Shown: positions 10,869 to 22,918, counted from the first letter of the stretch. The stretch: 64,000 bases of DNA from Ypsolopha sequella (GCA_934047225.1 OW203988.1:310001-374000); one strand, 5' to 3'. The notes: generated by a model from the letters alone, not told the origin. Numbers and translations are program-made.

Positions 10869-13800
10869 AAACCAGTTCCGGGCGTGGCTTATTCTATTTT
10901 ACGATAGCGCGCGGGGGGAAATTCGTCCCGGTCTCTAAGCTCGCGTCACCATAGCAAAAATACGAATAGAGTGGACGAGGCAGGGTCAAAAGTAATACGT
11001 ATTTTATTTTATCTAATTTATTAGTGTATTTCGATCATCGTCACACGGCATTGATCCTACTTGCTATCACGTCGGGACGTAAATTTATTATGGTCGGCTA
11101 AAAGTGGTTTTTTGAGTGTTTGATTTATCAGTTGACCCTCGGAACATTTCAGACACTCCTTTAGAGATACATAATAATATTGTGACGGTTAATTGTCACT
11201 ATTACCCATTCATTCTAAATTCTAATTATTTTAAAAAATACGCAGCTCCTTTGGTAGTAAAATAGCAATAACTTTTTTTTTCAAAAGTAATACACAGAAA
11301 TTGCCAGATCATTTGAAAAACAATATTTGATGAGCCGTTATTTAAGACAATTTGCAAAACTAACATAGGACTTTTTTTTTCAGGGTGTGGTATCGAACTA
11401 ACCTAATTACAAAAACTTGCTCATAAATTGGGTTTTTATTTTTCTTCCTGATGTAACAGCATTTCAAGGTTTATTTTTGACTTTATCAATAGCATGACTA
11501 TTCAGAGTTGCGCAACAAAAATTTTATTCTTAGAATTTAGAACTGGTTAGCTTTGACTCTCAAAAATCTATTCGAATTTATAAAAGTACCATCAACTCGA
11601 AGACTATCTACTTTTTGCTGAGGTCATAATTTGATATTCTGGTCAGTCATGAGCTGGCCTACCAGCCTTCCAATTTAAGGGAAAGCGTTGACTTTTGGGA
11701 CACCTGTTTACCCTTGAGATAAATCGCCAAGTGTTTAAAATATAGAAATTTATTTGTATCATAGTTTGAAATGTTCAGGTCCCTTTACGCAAAATGAAAA
11801 AACAAAACTCTTTTAGGATTAATTTGTTGTCCCTATGTTTGTCTGTTTGTCCGCTTGTCTAGGCAATTTTTCTGGGTAAAATCAATAAATGCTAATATTT
11901 ACAGCCCTGTAAAATATGCATATTGTAACGTTTTTATGGCCTTTTGTTTAACTTTTTCATACAAATTTTCTCCTTGTGAAAATATAGAGATCAACATTTC
12001 ACATAATATTTTGCATTTGAAAGAAAGCACAGAAAGGAACTGTAGAACAAATAATGTAAAAAATATAAAACCATATCTTTCTATTCTAAAGGGATTAATA
12101 ATTTACTGTTTGTTCAATGTGGCGATAGCTTTGTTTATTTTTTTTTTCTTTGTTACAAAGATAACAAATATTTTCATACAAGGTTAAGGTTAAGGGCTAT
12201 TTCTCCGAATTTGTACCAAAATATTAAGAAATAATTATAACGGTAAAGTACAACTTTTAGCTAAGACAATTTATTGTTAAAAGTTTGCTATATGCATAAA
12301 CATATTTTAATGATATTATGGTATCTTCAAAATAATTGGGTTTTCCATAAGCGTGATATCAGATTATTTAAGAAATTTACGGCTGGTATCACGACGACGG
12401 ATAAGCCAATTATTTTATTACTATTGTAATATAATTAAAAATATGTTAATGCATACAGCAGACTTTTATCTATAAGTTTTCTTAACTAAAAGTTGTATTT
12501 TTACTTATTGGAATTGTATTTCTCATCAAGAAGTGCAAGATGACAAGATATTCAAAATAAATTAATTGAATTTGTGAAATGGTTTCAGGTCAAAACAGTT
12601 TTCCATGAAACGGTAATTGTTTATACTTAGCAAAGTGTGTAAACTTAGTCATCTTAACATGAACGACGCCTGTATTTCTCTCTTTTTTATTTCCAGTATA
12701 GATAAAAATATACAAACTTGTTAAACTTTGCGTAAAAACGAGGCAATATTGACGATATCCTGACAGCTATTATGATGGTGTTTTATCAAATTTTGCTTTT
12801 TGGGCTGTATAGAGACGTAGTTAGATGTCACTAGAATATACTCATGAAAAAAGATATGAAGAAAATAAGCTGTAGACTTCACATTCGGTTTATACCTATT
12901 GTATGAATTTTAAGAAATATACAGGGGTAAAGGGACCTCTTAAGTAAAACCTTGTATTAAACTATTTGTTATCTTAGTAAAAAATAATTCAAGGAAAAAA
13001 ATAAACAAAGCTATCGCCACATTGAACAGTAGATAATTAATCCCTTTAGAATAGAACAACATGGTTTTCATATTATTTACATTATTTGTTCAACAATTCC
13101 TTTCTGTGTTGACTTTTAAATGCAAAATATTATCTCAAGTGTTTATGCCTACATTTTCATAGTGAGAAAATTTGTATGAAAAACGTAAAAAAAAACGTAA
13201 AAACCTAAAACGTAATATAAATAAAAACGTCAAAAGTATGTTTTTACAGCTCTATAGAGGGCCGTTTATATTGGTATTTATTAATTTTACCCAGAAAAAA
13301 TTGTCTAGACAAACGGACAGACAGACAAACATAGGGATAACAAATTAATCTTAAAAGAGTTTCATTGTTTTCATTTTGCGTAACAGAACCTGACCATGTA
13401 CCGACAGGATTATCTACGATCTAATAATTTTGCCATGCACTGTAAATATTTCAAAATAAATTTCTATATTTTAAATGCTTGGCGATTTATCCCAAGTAAG
13501 TGTACCTATATAATTTGCAAAAAACTTCACTTATTGGACCTAAAATGGTGAGCCAATACTAGAGGGTAATTTCACGAAAAGGTCATTGACCTTTGTTACA
13601 GATCTCAGTAAGTATAAGTAAATTAATTTGGGTTTCAATAACGATCACAAAATTATTCTTTTAGAGTAACATATATTATTTTCCCGCATAAAAGTATGAA
13701 TTCATTCCAAATTCATTCAGTTTTGTTGTTATGACTATGGCACGATGTAGCTAAATCACTCATACGCATATTTTGTTGAGTTTTTAACGGCAGGAATATG

Positions 13801-14288
13801 ATGCTCCTCGAAATATTACTTTATAAAATTAATTTCAATGTGTTTTGAAGTAGTTTTGGGAGATATTTATAGCTTGCAAAAAAGGGCACAGATTCCACGT
13901 CTTACGGGCGCCAACGCTAGGCGTAAACTGACAATATCTTGCTGCCGCTGACTGCATCAGTGGATTTACGTATTTTTGGAAAAAGGGGGTGCTTTTTTTG
14001 ACCCGAATAACGTGGTATTTGGAAAATGAATAGATATCATTCACACTAATTTTATTAAAAAAAAAAACCAACAAAATCGCGAAAGCGATACCTGAAACAA
14101 AATCGATAAGAAGTGTGCAATAGGCATTGACAGTACAAATATGAATCGATTAACGTGGTTTGTGGAAAATGAATACCTTGAAGTTCAACCAAAAACATGT
14201 ATTTTTTTTATGGCTATACGTAATCTAATTATTGCAACAAAATCATCCGAAAGCTGACATTTTATTTCTGTTTGTATTTTCGTTCCCC
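10869..14288 (+). repeat. Single-arm copy of the large foldback repeat
   Basis: Collinear with the right arm of the 8.2-kb palindrome (45471-49063), from AAACCAGTTCCGGGCG at the inner end to ATTTTCGTTCCCC at the outer end. TTAA follows both outer ends. Relative to the palindrome arms it lacks about 330 bp near 11205 (present at 45811-46140), with short ATTC-type microhomology at the junction. It also lacks about 23 bp near 14125. A nested inverted repeat lies at 11713-13497. The open frames at 11855-12187 (+) and 13835-14074 (-) recur in the other arms but match no family I know. Confidence 0.8.
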
Positions 14289-14499
14289 TTAAGTGGCAGG
14301 TAGTCGCCAACGACCTTGAGTCGACCTGCGTCGGTTCAAATATCGACAGAAACTGTATTGAAATGACGTTCATATCAGCGCGCATTGCATTACGACAATC
14401 ACTGCGTCTCCGGATAGCACAAAATAGGAGAAAATAATACTTCCACATGGACGCGATGGACGGTAAAAAAAATTCCATCAATAATTTTGGACAAAAAAA

Positions 14500-14720
14500 A
14501 AATTGAACCATAATTTTATAGGTCTATAAGTTGTTTATGACATGTTGAAAGAATGATTAAAATTTTATAGATCTATAAATTGTCCATGACATGGGGAAAG
14601 AATGATTAAAATTTTATAGATCTATAAATTGTCCATGACATGGTGAAAGAATAATTCAAATTGAACCATAATTTTATAGGCCTAAGTTTAAATTGTCTAT
14701 GACATGGTGAAAGAATCATT
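14500..14720. repeat. Tandem repeat of about 58 bp, ~4 copies
   Basis: ATTTTATAGATCTATAAATT followed by GTCCATGACATGG and GAAAGAATGATTAA recurs with small changes at about 14512, 14562, 14618 and 14670. Confidence 0.75.
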
Positions 14721-14866
14721 AAATTTAAATAATAGAAAACTCTCGATAAAATTAGTTTTTTTTTCAAAAGAGAAATTGAAATTTATTTTTGACTTGACAT
14801 GTTTATACGGGCCTTCGAAGACAGATCCAAATTTCAGTTGGAGTATGTACCTATAAGTATTTACAA

Positions 14867-15003
14867 ACACCACAGAACTGTGTCGAAACCACAGAACTGT
14901 GTCGACACCACAGAACTGTGTCGACACCACAGAACTGTGTCGACACCACAGAACTGTGTCGACACCACAGAACTGTGTCGACACCACAGAACTGTGTCGA
15001 CAA
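14867..15003. repeat. 19-bp tandem repeat, about 7 copies
   Basis: Unit CCACAGAACTGTGTCGACA. Each unit contains the inverted pair CACAG/CTGTG and the palindrome GTCGAC, so the array is rich in small hairpins. The open frames on both strands here are repeat artefacts. Confidence 0.9.
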
Positions 15004-15033
15004 AGTCACAGTATAGACAAGTAAAACAGTATG

Positions 15034-16158
15034 TCTTTATATAAAACAGTAAAAGAGGTAATGCCGCTATAGGTAGTGTCCTGGGGTACTCTTTATATAA
15101 AACAGTAAAAGAGGTAATGCCGCTATAGGTAGTGTCCTGGGGTACTCTTTATATAAAACAGTAAAAGAGGTAATGCCGCTATAGGTAGTGTCCTGGGGTA
15201 CTCTTTATATAAAACAGTAAAAGAGGTAATGCCGCTATAGGTAGTGTCCTGGGGTACTCTTTATATAAAACAGTAAAAGAGGTAATGCCGCTATAGGTAG
15301 TGTCCTGGGGTACTCTTTATATAAAACAGTAAAAGAGGTAATGCCGCTATAGGTAGTGTCCTGGGGTACTCTTTATATAAAACAGTAAAAGAGGTAATGC
15401 CGCTATAGGTAGTGTCCTGGGGTACTCTTTATATAAAACAGTAAAAGAGGTAATACCGCTATAGGTAGTGTCCTGGGGTACTCTTTATATAAAACAGTAA
15501 AAGAGGTAATGCCGCTATAGGTAGTGTCCTGGGGTACTCTTTATATAAAACAGTAAAAGAGGTAATGCCGCTATAGGTAGTGTCCTGGGGTACTCTTTAT
15601 ATAAAACAGTAAAAGAGGTAATGCCGCTATAGGTAGTGTCCTGGGGTACTCTTTATATAAAACTGTAAAAGAGGTAATGCCGCTATAGGTAGTGTCCTGG
15701 GGTACTCTTTATATAAAACAGTAAAAGAGGTAATGCCGCTATAGGTAGTGTCCTGGGGTACTCTTTATATAAAACTGTAAAAGAGGTAATGCCGCTATAG
15801 GTAGTGTCCTGGGGTACTCTTTATATAAAACAGTAAAAGAGGTAATGCCGCTATAGGTAGTGTCCTGGGGTACTCTTTATATAAAACAGTAAAAGAGGTA
15901 ATGCCGCTATAGGTAGTGTCCTGGGGTACTCTTTATATAAAACAGTAAAAGAGGTAATGCCGCTATAGGTAGTGTCCTGGGGTACTCTTTATATAAAACA
16001 GTAAAAGAGGTAATGCCGCTATAGGTAGTGTCCTGGGGTACTCTTTATATAAAACAGTAAAAGAGGTAATACCGCTATAGGTAGTGTCCTGGGGTACTCT
16101 TTATATAAAACAGTAAAAGAGGTAATGCCGCTATAGGTAGTGTCCCCTGGGGTACTCT
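15034..16158. repeat. 56-bp minisatellite, about 20 near-identical copies
   Basis: Unit of 56 bp with TCTTTATATAAAACAGTAAA, GAGGTAATGCCGCTATAGG and TAGTGTCCTGGGGTAC. Copies are almost invariant. The few variants recur at whole-unit spacing: TAATACC at 15451 and 16067 (11 units apart), and AAACTG for AAACAG at two sites two units apart. The last unit has a CC insertion near 16145. Confidence 0.97.
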
Positions 16159-16590
16159 TCCCCGAGACGACAGCGATTTTGGCTCAATTTTTTATCTTTA
16201 GCAATTATTTTTTTTATTATTTGTTAGTCTGTTGTTTAATTATTTTTCTTGTAGATTAATAAAAAGATGTTTGAAAACGTCCACAATATTGCCAAACAAC
16301 TAGGTTGGTCACGTCATTACACGCGGAGAAAAAATATTTTTTCAATACTACCAGATCCTTTTGTAAAAACAACCTTGTTAACAAAAACGGAATTCTGTTA
16401 TATTTACTTGAATTATTGTCTACATAAGATTGTTCAAGTAAACTGAACAATAAATATAGACGTCACTTATACTCGTAGTACAATATTTTCCGTTTAAATG
16501 AGCTATATTCAGGTTAACGGAACCAGAATTTTTACTCAGTGCACTACACAATTTCTAGGGTCCCTAACTTTTTCGTTCAAGGTGCAAGAA
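16159..16590. other. Spacer between minisatellite and LINE pseudogene
   Basis: AT-rich. It contains AAGATGTTTGAAAACGTCCAC at 16264, shared with 10658. No gene. Confidence 0.4.
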
Positions 16591-16639
16591 GGTGTTAGAA
16601 GGCAATGAAATAGTGAGAGGTTTTAGTAACTTTTTAAGA

Positions 16640-16775
16640 GTGCGTTCAGTGAACCCCTGTCAGATTATGAAGAGTGTGTTCAGTGAACCCCTGTCAGATT
16701 ATGAAGAGTGTTCAGTGAACCCCTGTCAGATTATGAAGAGTGTGTTCATTGAACCCCTGTCAGATTATGAAGAGT
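16640..16775. repeat. ~33-bp tandem repeat, 4 copies, inside LINE pseudogene
   Basis: GTTCAGTGAACCCCTGTCAG followed by ATTATGAAGAGTGT, repeated four times with one 3-bp-shorter unit, so the reading frame is kept. The fourth copy has ATTGAACCCC. Confidence 0.9.
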
Positions 16776-17102
16776 TAATTGGACAAGGAACAGTCAATGT
16801 CAATAATAATATATCTACTATCAATGTCTCTGAATCGAGAATCATCAGAAGTTTAAAATATATTGATAAAACTAAAGGTCCAGGTAGTCATAAGATTCAT
16901 CCCATATTTGTTGCAAATTGTGCTGAAACTTTAGCTTTCCCTCTTTTAATCTTATATATGTAATAGGTCAATTAAGGAAAACATATTTCCAAGTAGGTGG
17001 AAAGAAGCCCATATTATGCCTATTCATAAAAAGGTTGTAAATCGAAAATTGAGCATTACAGAGGGGTTTCTATCCTAAATGTCTTCAGTAAAGTTTTTGA
17101 AA

Positions 17103-17698
17103 AGATTGTGTTCGATGCCATTTGCCCAGTAGTTCAAAACAGTGTAAATGAGTGACAGATTGTGTTCGATGCCATTTGCCCAGTAGTTCAAAACAGTGTA
17201 AATGAGTGACAGATTGTGTTCGATGCCATTTGCCCAGTAGTTCAAAACAGTGTAAATGAGTGACAGATTGTGTTCGATGCCATTTGCCCAGTAGTTCAAA
17301 ACAGTGTAAATGAGTGACAGATTGTGTTCGATGCCATTTGCCCAGTAGTTCAAAACAGTGTAAATGAGTGACAGATTGTGTTCGATGCCATTTGCCCAGT
17401 AGTTCAAAACAGTGTAAATGAGTGACAGATTGTGTTCGATGCCATTTGCCCAGTAGTTCAAAACAGTGTAAATGAGTGACAGATTGTGTTCGATGCCATT
17501 TGCCCAGTAGTTCAAAACAGTGTAAATGAGTGACAGATTGTGTTCGATGCCATTTGCCCAGTAGTTCAAAACAGTGTAAATGAGTGACAGATTGTGTTCG
17601 ATGCCATTTGCCCAGTAGTTCAAAACAGTGTAAATGAGTGACAGATTGTGTTCGATGCCATTTGCCCAGTAGTTCAAAACAGTGTAAATGAGTGACAG
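17103..17698. repeat. 54-bp tandem repeat, 11 copies, inside LINE pseudogene
   Basis: The unit starts AGATTGTGTTCGATGCCATT and ends TGTAAATGAGTGAC, 54 bp, invariant by eye. The first unit is continuous with LINE RT coding sequence (the segment after SIAKMFEK in intact relatives), so the unit is an amplified piece of the RT gene. The sense frame has a stop in each unit. The 208-codon open frame on the minus strand is an artefact. Confidence 0.97.
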
Positions 17699-17743
17699 CA
17701 CTGAGTTTTAAAGCGTATCAACAACCACAAATTTATGCAATTT

Positions 17744-18163
17744 TACTGGATATGTATTGGGATGGGCAGGTCAACGTGGTCTACTGGATATGTATTGGGA
17801 TGGGCAGGTCAACGTGGTCTACTGGATATGTATTGGGATGGGCAGGTCAACGTGGTCTACTGGATATGTATTGGGATGGGCAGGTCAACGTGGTCTACTG
17901 GATATGTATTGGGATGGGCAGGTCAACGTGGTCTACTGGATATGTATTGGGATGGGCAGGTCAACGTGGTCTACTGGATATGTATTGGGATGGGCAGGTC
18001 AACGTGGTCTACTGGATATGTATTGGGATGGGCAGGTCAACGTGGTCTACTGGATATGTATTGGGATGGGCAGGTCAACGTGGTCTACTGGATATGTATT
18101 GGGATGGGCAGGTCAACGTGGTCTACTGGATATGTATTGGGATGGGCAGGTCAACGTGGTCTA
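17744..18163. repeat. 38-bp tandem repeat, 11 copies, inside LINE pseudogene
   Basis: The unit starts TACTGGATATGTATTGGGAT and ends GTCAACGTGGTC, 38 bp. It runs straight into the RT motif YTDFEKAFD at about 18160, so the unit derives from the sequence just before that motif. Because 38 is not a multiple of 3, all three + frames are open and give spurious long frames. Confidence 0.97.
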
Positions 18164-19440
18164 CACGGACTTCGAAAAAGCTTTTGATTGCGTCGACCAT
18201 GTCATCTTGCTCTCCAAACTTCAGTCTTTAGGTATTCACGGTGACCTCCTTAGATGGTTAGAGTCATACTTATGTGAAAGATCTCAAGCAGTTCCCATGA
18301 GAGTCCCTCAAGGCTCACATTTGGATCCACTAAGTATTGTATGTAGCATTTCTATATGACATTCATGTATGTTTTGTACACTCGGGACACATATTACGAG
18401 TATAATAATATAGCCATGACAAAAAATAATTTTAAAAATAAATAATGTGTCAGATTGTTTCAAAATACAATGTGATCTAGACAGATTATCTGAATACTAT
18501 AGAAGGAACAGAAATGCGGTTAATACATATAAGCAAATGTCAACAGGTTTCTTTTACGTGCAAAAAACAACCTATACAATTCATATACAATTTTGGTAGT
18601 AAGTATTCTTATAGAACGTATACTAATTCAGTACGTGATTTGGGTGTTACTTTGAACTCAAAACTAAATTTTATTGAACATTTAGACAACATTATCTTTA
18701 AGACTTTTAGAAGTCTTGGTTTTGCAATGAGAACGTGTAAACCCTTAAATAATATTTGCTCCATCAAGACTGTCTATTGCGCCTATGTTCGTAGCATCCT
18801 GGAATATTGCTGTTCCATTTAGGGTTATTTCAATGTCTATATTAGTCTATTTAAAAAGTTGCAGGCAGTAGCCAATAAGACACATATTCACTAATAGTTA
18901 CGTCGTATATTATTATAGGTACTCAATACGCTACTCGACCTAGCGCTACATATCGCGGCCGGCAGGGAACGGAACGACTGGCTGGTCCGGTGAATAATGC
19001 TGATACAACAATGTGTCCCTACACTCCATTTGGTCACCTGAATATAACACGCATATTAATCGCAACGAAAATATCCAGAAACATTTCCAGAAATATTTAT
19101 CGTAGTAAAAGAACTTCAACTTCGTATTGTGATTCTAATTGTGAACACTCCTAATTTACTTGGTCAACTCTACAGGATAGAAAAATAATATTATATATGA
19201 CTGTTCTTCATGACTGTTGTCCCGAATTGGTCGGTTCTTTGGGTTATTCTGCAGCTTCTAAACGTACGAGCAACACTAACCTTATTAATGTACCTTTGCG
19301 TTATACAAATTACGTTAAAAAATAATTCTTAATTCGTGCTGCTTATGTTTTCAATAAAAAATTGAAACAAACTTATCCCTTTGTACTCCCAAAATATAGT
19401 TTCAGAAAAAAAAAATAGTCATTGTATAACTGCATTTGAA

Positions 19441-19766
19441 TATGTGACAGTAACTAACTCAGTTCATTGATTCTCAGTGCATTTTAATTACCCCTATGCC
19501 AACAGCATAAATTATAACGCTATATAATTATTCACAGATTTATGCATAAGATTGTACAAAATATTTCAGTCAGTTCAAGTCTTTGAATACGTAAGCATGT
19601 TGAGCCGTAGGATGTTTTCGTAATACATTTTAAATAATAAGCGCTCTGAAATCATCCTCGCGTTCAACGCATAAATAGAGTATTGTTTACGGAGCTAAAC
19701 TTTACAAAAGCGTTTAGTAAAACATCCTGCTGTTCAACACGGGAGCGCGCTGAATAGTAGTATGGT
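19441..19766. other. No gene recognised
   Basis: AT-rich flank between the LINE tail and the piggyBac-like element. Nothing supportable seen. Confidence 0.4.
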
Positions 19767-19770
19767 TTAA

Positions 19771-20238
19771 CCCTAGCTCACTAACCATTCGTCAAAATGA
19801 CGACGCGTACCTTGAACATTTAGTGTTTTGGTAGGATCCCCACCCCCGCCACCCCCCCCGTTCCTTATACCTTCCTAATTCGCATCGCTAGTGACCCGCA
19901 ATCACTCATTGCGGATGCACGCTCATTAGATCGGGATATATTGTGTTATCGTCGTTATTGTCCCTGCAAAAAAACGTCGTATGACCACTAACTTCTGCAA
20001 GGGCTGCAAAAAAGCGATTTGCAGGGAGCATATTGTCTCTATGTGCAATCATTGTTCAATGTAAATTAATTCTCAAACCGATTATGTTATTTGATTAAGA
20101 GAAAACTAAGACTGCTAATTAAGGTCGTTGTGTGTCATAAATAAAGTTGATTTAATAAATATTGATGTTTTAATCCGTCGTAAAATTTACGAATGGTTAG
20201 TGATAACGTTACTGGAAATTAAGGTTAGTGAGCTAGGG
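19771..20238. mobile_element. piggyBac-like MITE with TTAA target duplication
   Basis: TTAA (19767-19770), then CCCTAGCTCACTAACC; at the other end GGTTAGTGAGCTAGGG, then TTAA (20239-20242). The 16-bp terminal inverted repeats are perfect. The CCCTAG start plus TTAA duplication is the hallmark of piggyBac-type transposition. A second sub-terminal pair (CCATTCGT at 19786 and ACGAATGG at 20189) extends the symmetry. At 468 bp with no ORF it is non-autonomous. Confidence 0.85.
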
Positions 20239-20274
20239 TTAATAAGACGCGTGCGAGACATTAACGTATAAACC

Positions 20275-21142
20275 TAGAGGTGAAACGGATAGTGGTTTGG
20301 CCGGATACCGGATACCGGATATCCGGCGACGCACTAGGCCGGATAGCCGGATATCCGGCGGCCGAATATCCGGCTCAAGATATGCGTTTCGCACTAATTG
20401 AGCAAGTCTAAACATTACGCACTAAGGTGCGTGGGAGTGCAACTGGGCGAGATTATTTGTGAATTTTCTAAATCACAATCACAATCATACAAATGCTAAC
20501 GCGACACAATTTCCGATCCTAACAAAATTCGTAAATATATACATATTTTTTCTCCTTGCAGCGGTGTATACTGTATATAAATGGACAGGTATATTTAAAT
20601 GAAACCGCGTAATCTACTGTTCATACTGAACAAATTTCCCAAAGTAACATAATGAAAAAATAAATTGAACCTGCCCACCCAATGCCCTTTCAAAATTCAC
20701 AGTAGGATTTAAAATGAGTAAGGAAACATGAAAATATTTTTTCATTTCCACAAGTATGTTTCTTTGGAAAAGTTGTTCAGACCATGACCATTCTTAGATC
20801 ATGTGTTTTTATTAAAAGATACCTGTTGAGTTACATCCGGTATATTGTGAGAGCAAAAAAAGCTGGTGTAATGTATGAAGAAAAGCACAAACGTTAATTC
20901 CCAACAATTGTTGTACAGCTTGTCTTTATCTACCATAGCTCAACTCTTATTCACTTTATGTATTGGAATTTAATCATTGATACAATCAATTTATTTTCTG
21001 ATTAAAATGACTTTTTATATGCTGAGTTAAGTATCCGGTATCCGGCCGGATACTGTCTACTATCCGGCCGGATACCGGATACTAAAAATATGGCCGGATA
21101 GGCTGGATACAGGATAGTAACCGGATATCCGTTTCATCTCTA
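20275..21142. repeat. TIR element with GGATATCCGG-rich ends
   Basis: The left end TAGAGGTGAAACGGATA and the right end (reverse complement TAGAGATGAAACGGATATCC) form inverted repeats. Both sub-terminal zones are dense in CCGGATACCGGATATCCGG-type words (20300-20375 and 21030-21130). The inside has no ORF. A flank similarity (ATAAACC / ATAAACA) could be a worn 7-8 bp target duplication as for hAT elements, but this is weak. Confidence 0.6.
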
Positions 21143-21187
21143 ATAAACACGGTTTCAGATTTAAGATACAGTTATTTTGAAGTTTTG

Positions 21188-21440
21188 TGTAAACGCTAGT
21201 TACATGAAATGCAGAGCAGACGGGATTTGAGGATATGAGCAGACAGGATAAGAGTGTGAGAGAAACGTGAGTGAACTAACCTTTGTTCTGGATGGTTCTG
21301 GATGGGCCGGCGAATGCGCCGCGTGGCGTCCCTTCTTGTTGGGCTGATGAAGATTGGGCTGATCTTGGGCAGGATGTACTTATTGGTTGGTGGAGTAATG
21401 AGAACACGACACTGGTATGAGCGCAAGGTACGCGAGATTC
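21188..21440 (-). repeat. Diverged LTR fragment related to the 7.4-10.3 kb BEL/Pao element
   Basis: Starts TGTAAACGCTAGTTACA, then ATGCAGAGCAGACGGG, GCGAATGCGCCGCGTGGCG and TCCCTTCTTGTTGGGCTGATG. These align in order with the LTRs at 7371 and 9837, including the terminal hairpin. The rest is too diverged to follow past about 21440. Confidence 0.55.
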
Positions 21441-21668
21441 ATATATATAATATAGCGTGCAACTTGATGTCACACATACAAGAATGTCAGAGACGACGCT
21501 CTTCAAAACTGAAAAAACCGATAAAGCTTGATAGGTAAAATATACAATAAAAAAAACTATTTTTTGATTGTAAATTGACCTCCTGTTTAACAATTAATTT
21601 AATGCAGTAAATTTTTTATTAGCACAAAGGTAACCTTAGATTAAATTAGATATAATAACTGTCGCATT

Positions 21669-22901
21669 ATGAGTTTGAATCTTAAGATTTATTACCAGAA
21701 TTGCCGTGGGTTACGAACTAAAACGCAGTTATTTTTGCATAACCTGTTACTGCAAAATACTTACGACATAGTTTGTTTGACTGAAACATATCTTTTGCCA
21801 GGCATTTTCGATAGGGAGATGTTTGACGATAGATATCTAGTATTCAGATGTGACCGCGACTACATAGCGCGTAGCATGCAAGCGGGAGGGGGAGCGCTGG
21901 TCGCTGTGCGCCGAGAGTTTGATGTCGTCACGCGATGTGACGCGAGCGCTGACCCTCCGTATTTTGTTGACGCAGAAGTTGCCCACATCACGATAAATAC
22001 AAACCAACCAACGGGGTCTAAGAAGATTAGAATTTTCTGCGGATACTTTTCGCATGGGTCCACACAAGTACAGTCACAAATACAATATTTCGAGTTTTTG
22101 TCTAACTTATTTTTATCCAATTTAGAGGATGTTTTTATTATTCTGGGCGATTTTAACATATCTCATGCTATCTGGACATCTTCATCTAGGAGGAATGGAT
22201 CTTTTGATCTAACAAACCCATCAAATGGAACTTTAGAACATAATATGTTGTCATTTTTAAGTTTCACTGAATTTTACCCATTTAATCACGTACCTAATAG
22301 TAATAACCGTTACTTGGACCTTGTAATTTCAAACTGTAATTGTGAAGTGACACGTTGCTCACCAATCTCTTTGCCAGAAGATGCGCATCATCCATCTTTA
22401 AAGATAACAGCGGAGGTAAACTATACTGAGCGAAGTCTACCACCCGCCCAAGGAGCCGTTCGTAAATTTTTTGCGGTGGATTACGAAATTATAAATAAGG
22501 AATTTGCCCGGCTTGACTGGAAGACCGAACTTGTTACAGACGATATTGAGGAAGCTGTAGATGGATTTTATAGTATTTTAAATAATATCATTGATCGTTA
22601 TGTTCCAACTAAGGTTCCATCTTCCCGTCGTAAATATCCTATCTGGTATTCTAAGGGACTAATTAAGCTTATCAATCAAAAACTTAGAGTGCACCGCCGA
22701 TGGAAGGTTTACGGCCGTCAAAGTGATTATGATCTCTTCTCTGAGCTACGTCATGAACAAAAAGAAGCTCAATCTGCCTGTTATGATTTATACATTTCGC
22801 AAGCAGAAGAAAACATTCCAAAAAGTTCTGGGCTTATATTAAATCTAAGAAGTGTAATTCTACAGACTTTCCAAATTCAGTATACCTGGATAATCGCGTA
22901 G
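21669..22901 (+). pseudogene. LINE endonuclease (EEP family) part of ORF2
   Basis: The apurinic-like endonuclease that nicks target DNA for target-primed reverse transcription. Visible motifs: YYQNCRGLRTK at the N-terminus (Asn), CLTETYL (catalytic Glu), GGGALVAVRR, ILGDFNISH (Asp and Asn), NRYLDLVISN and a terminal DAHHPSLKI (the Ser-Asp-His step is present as EDAHH). The ATG at 21669 directly precedes the domain, as is normal. After about residue 385 the frame is wrong: a one-base slip near 22825 (in AAAAAGTTCTGGG) moves the true coding into the frame that continues at 22919. The last ~25 residues of this open frame are not native. Confidence 0.85.
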
Positions 22902-22918
22902 CAGATAATAGCAAGGAA

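Larger units (their letters stand above)
16592..19440 (+). pseudogene. LINE reverse-transcriptase pseudogene carrying three tandem expansions
   Basis: In order: an ORF2 segment before the RT (EIVRGFSNFL at about 16606), the RT entry (KGPGSHKIHPIFVANCAETL), a wreck of the RWKEAHIMPIHKK motif at about 17000, then EKIVFDAICP, YTDFEKAFDCVDH at about 18160, IHGDLLRWLESYL, VPQGSHLDP, then after a gap the post-palm region at 18514-18822 and more C-terminal coding at 19190-19440. It is closest in motif pattern to the LINE at 21.6-24.5 kb. The YADD region is lost. Between the motifs, coding sequence has been amplified into arrays of about 33 bp x 4, 54 bp x 11 and 38 bp x 11. An unrelated GC-rich insertion lies at about 18900-19040. 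Confidence 0.8.

Noticed and set aside
14185..14511. 108-codon minus frame
   Set aside because: It crosses the outer border of the foldback arm into unrelated flank; chance frame.
14867..16158. CRISPR-like look of regular repeats
   Set aside because: Units are contiguous without unique spacers, and the genome is eukaryotic. Ordinary minisatellites.
17075..17701. 208-codon minus-strand frame
   Set aside because: Translation of 11 copies of a 54-bp repeat against the sense of the LINE gene it came from.
17692..18359. Three overlapping 150-200 codon + frames
   Set aside because: 38-bp repeat read in all frames. Only the last ~60 codons hold true RT motifs, and those belong to the LINE pseudogene.
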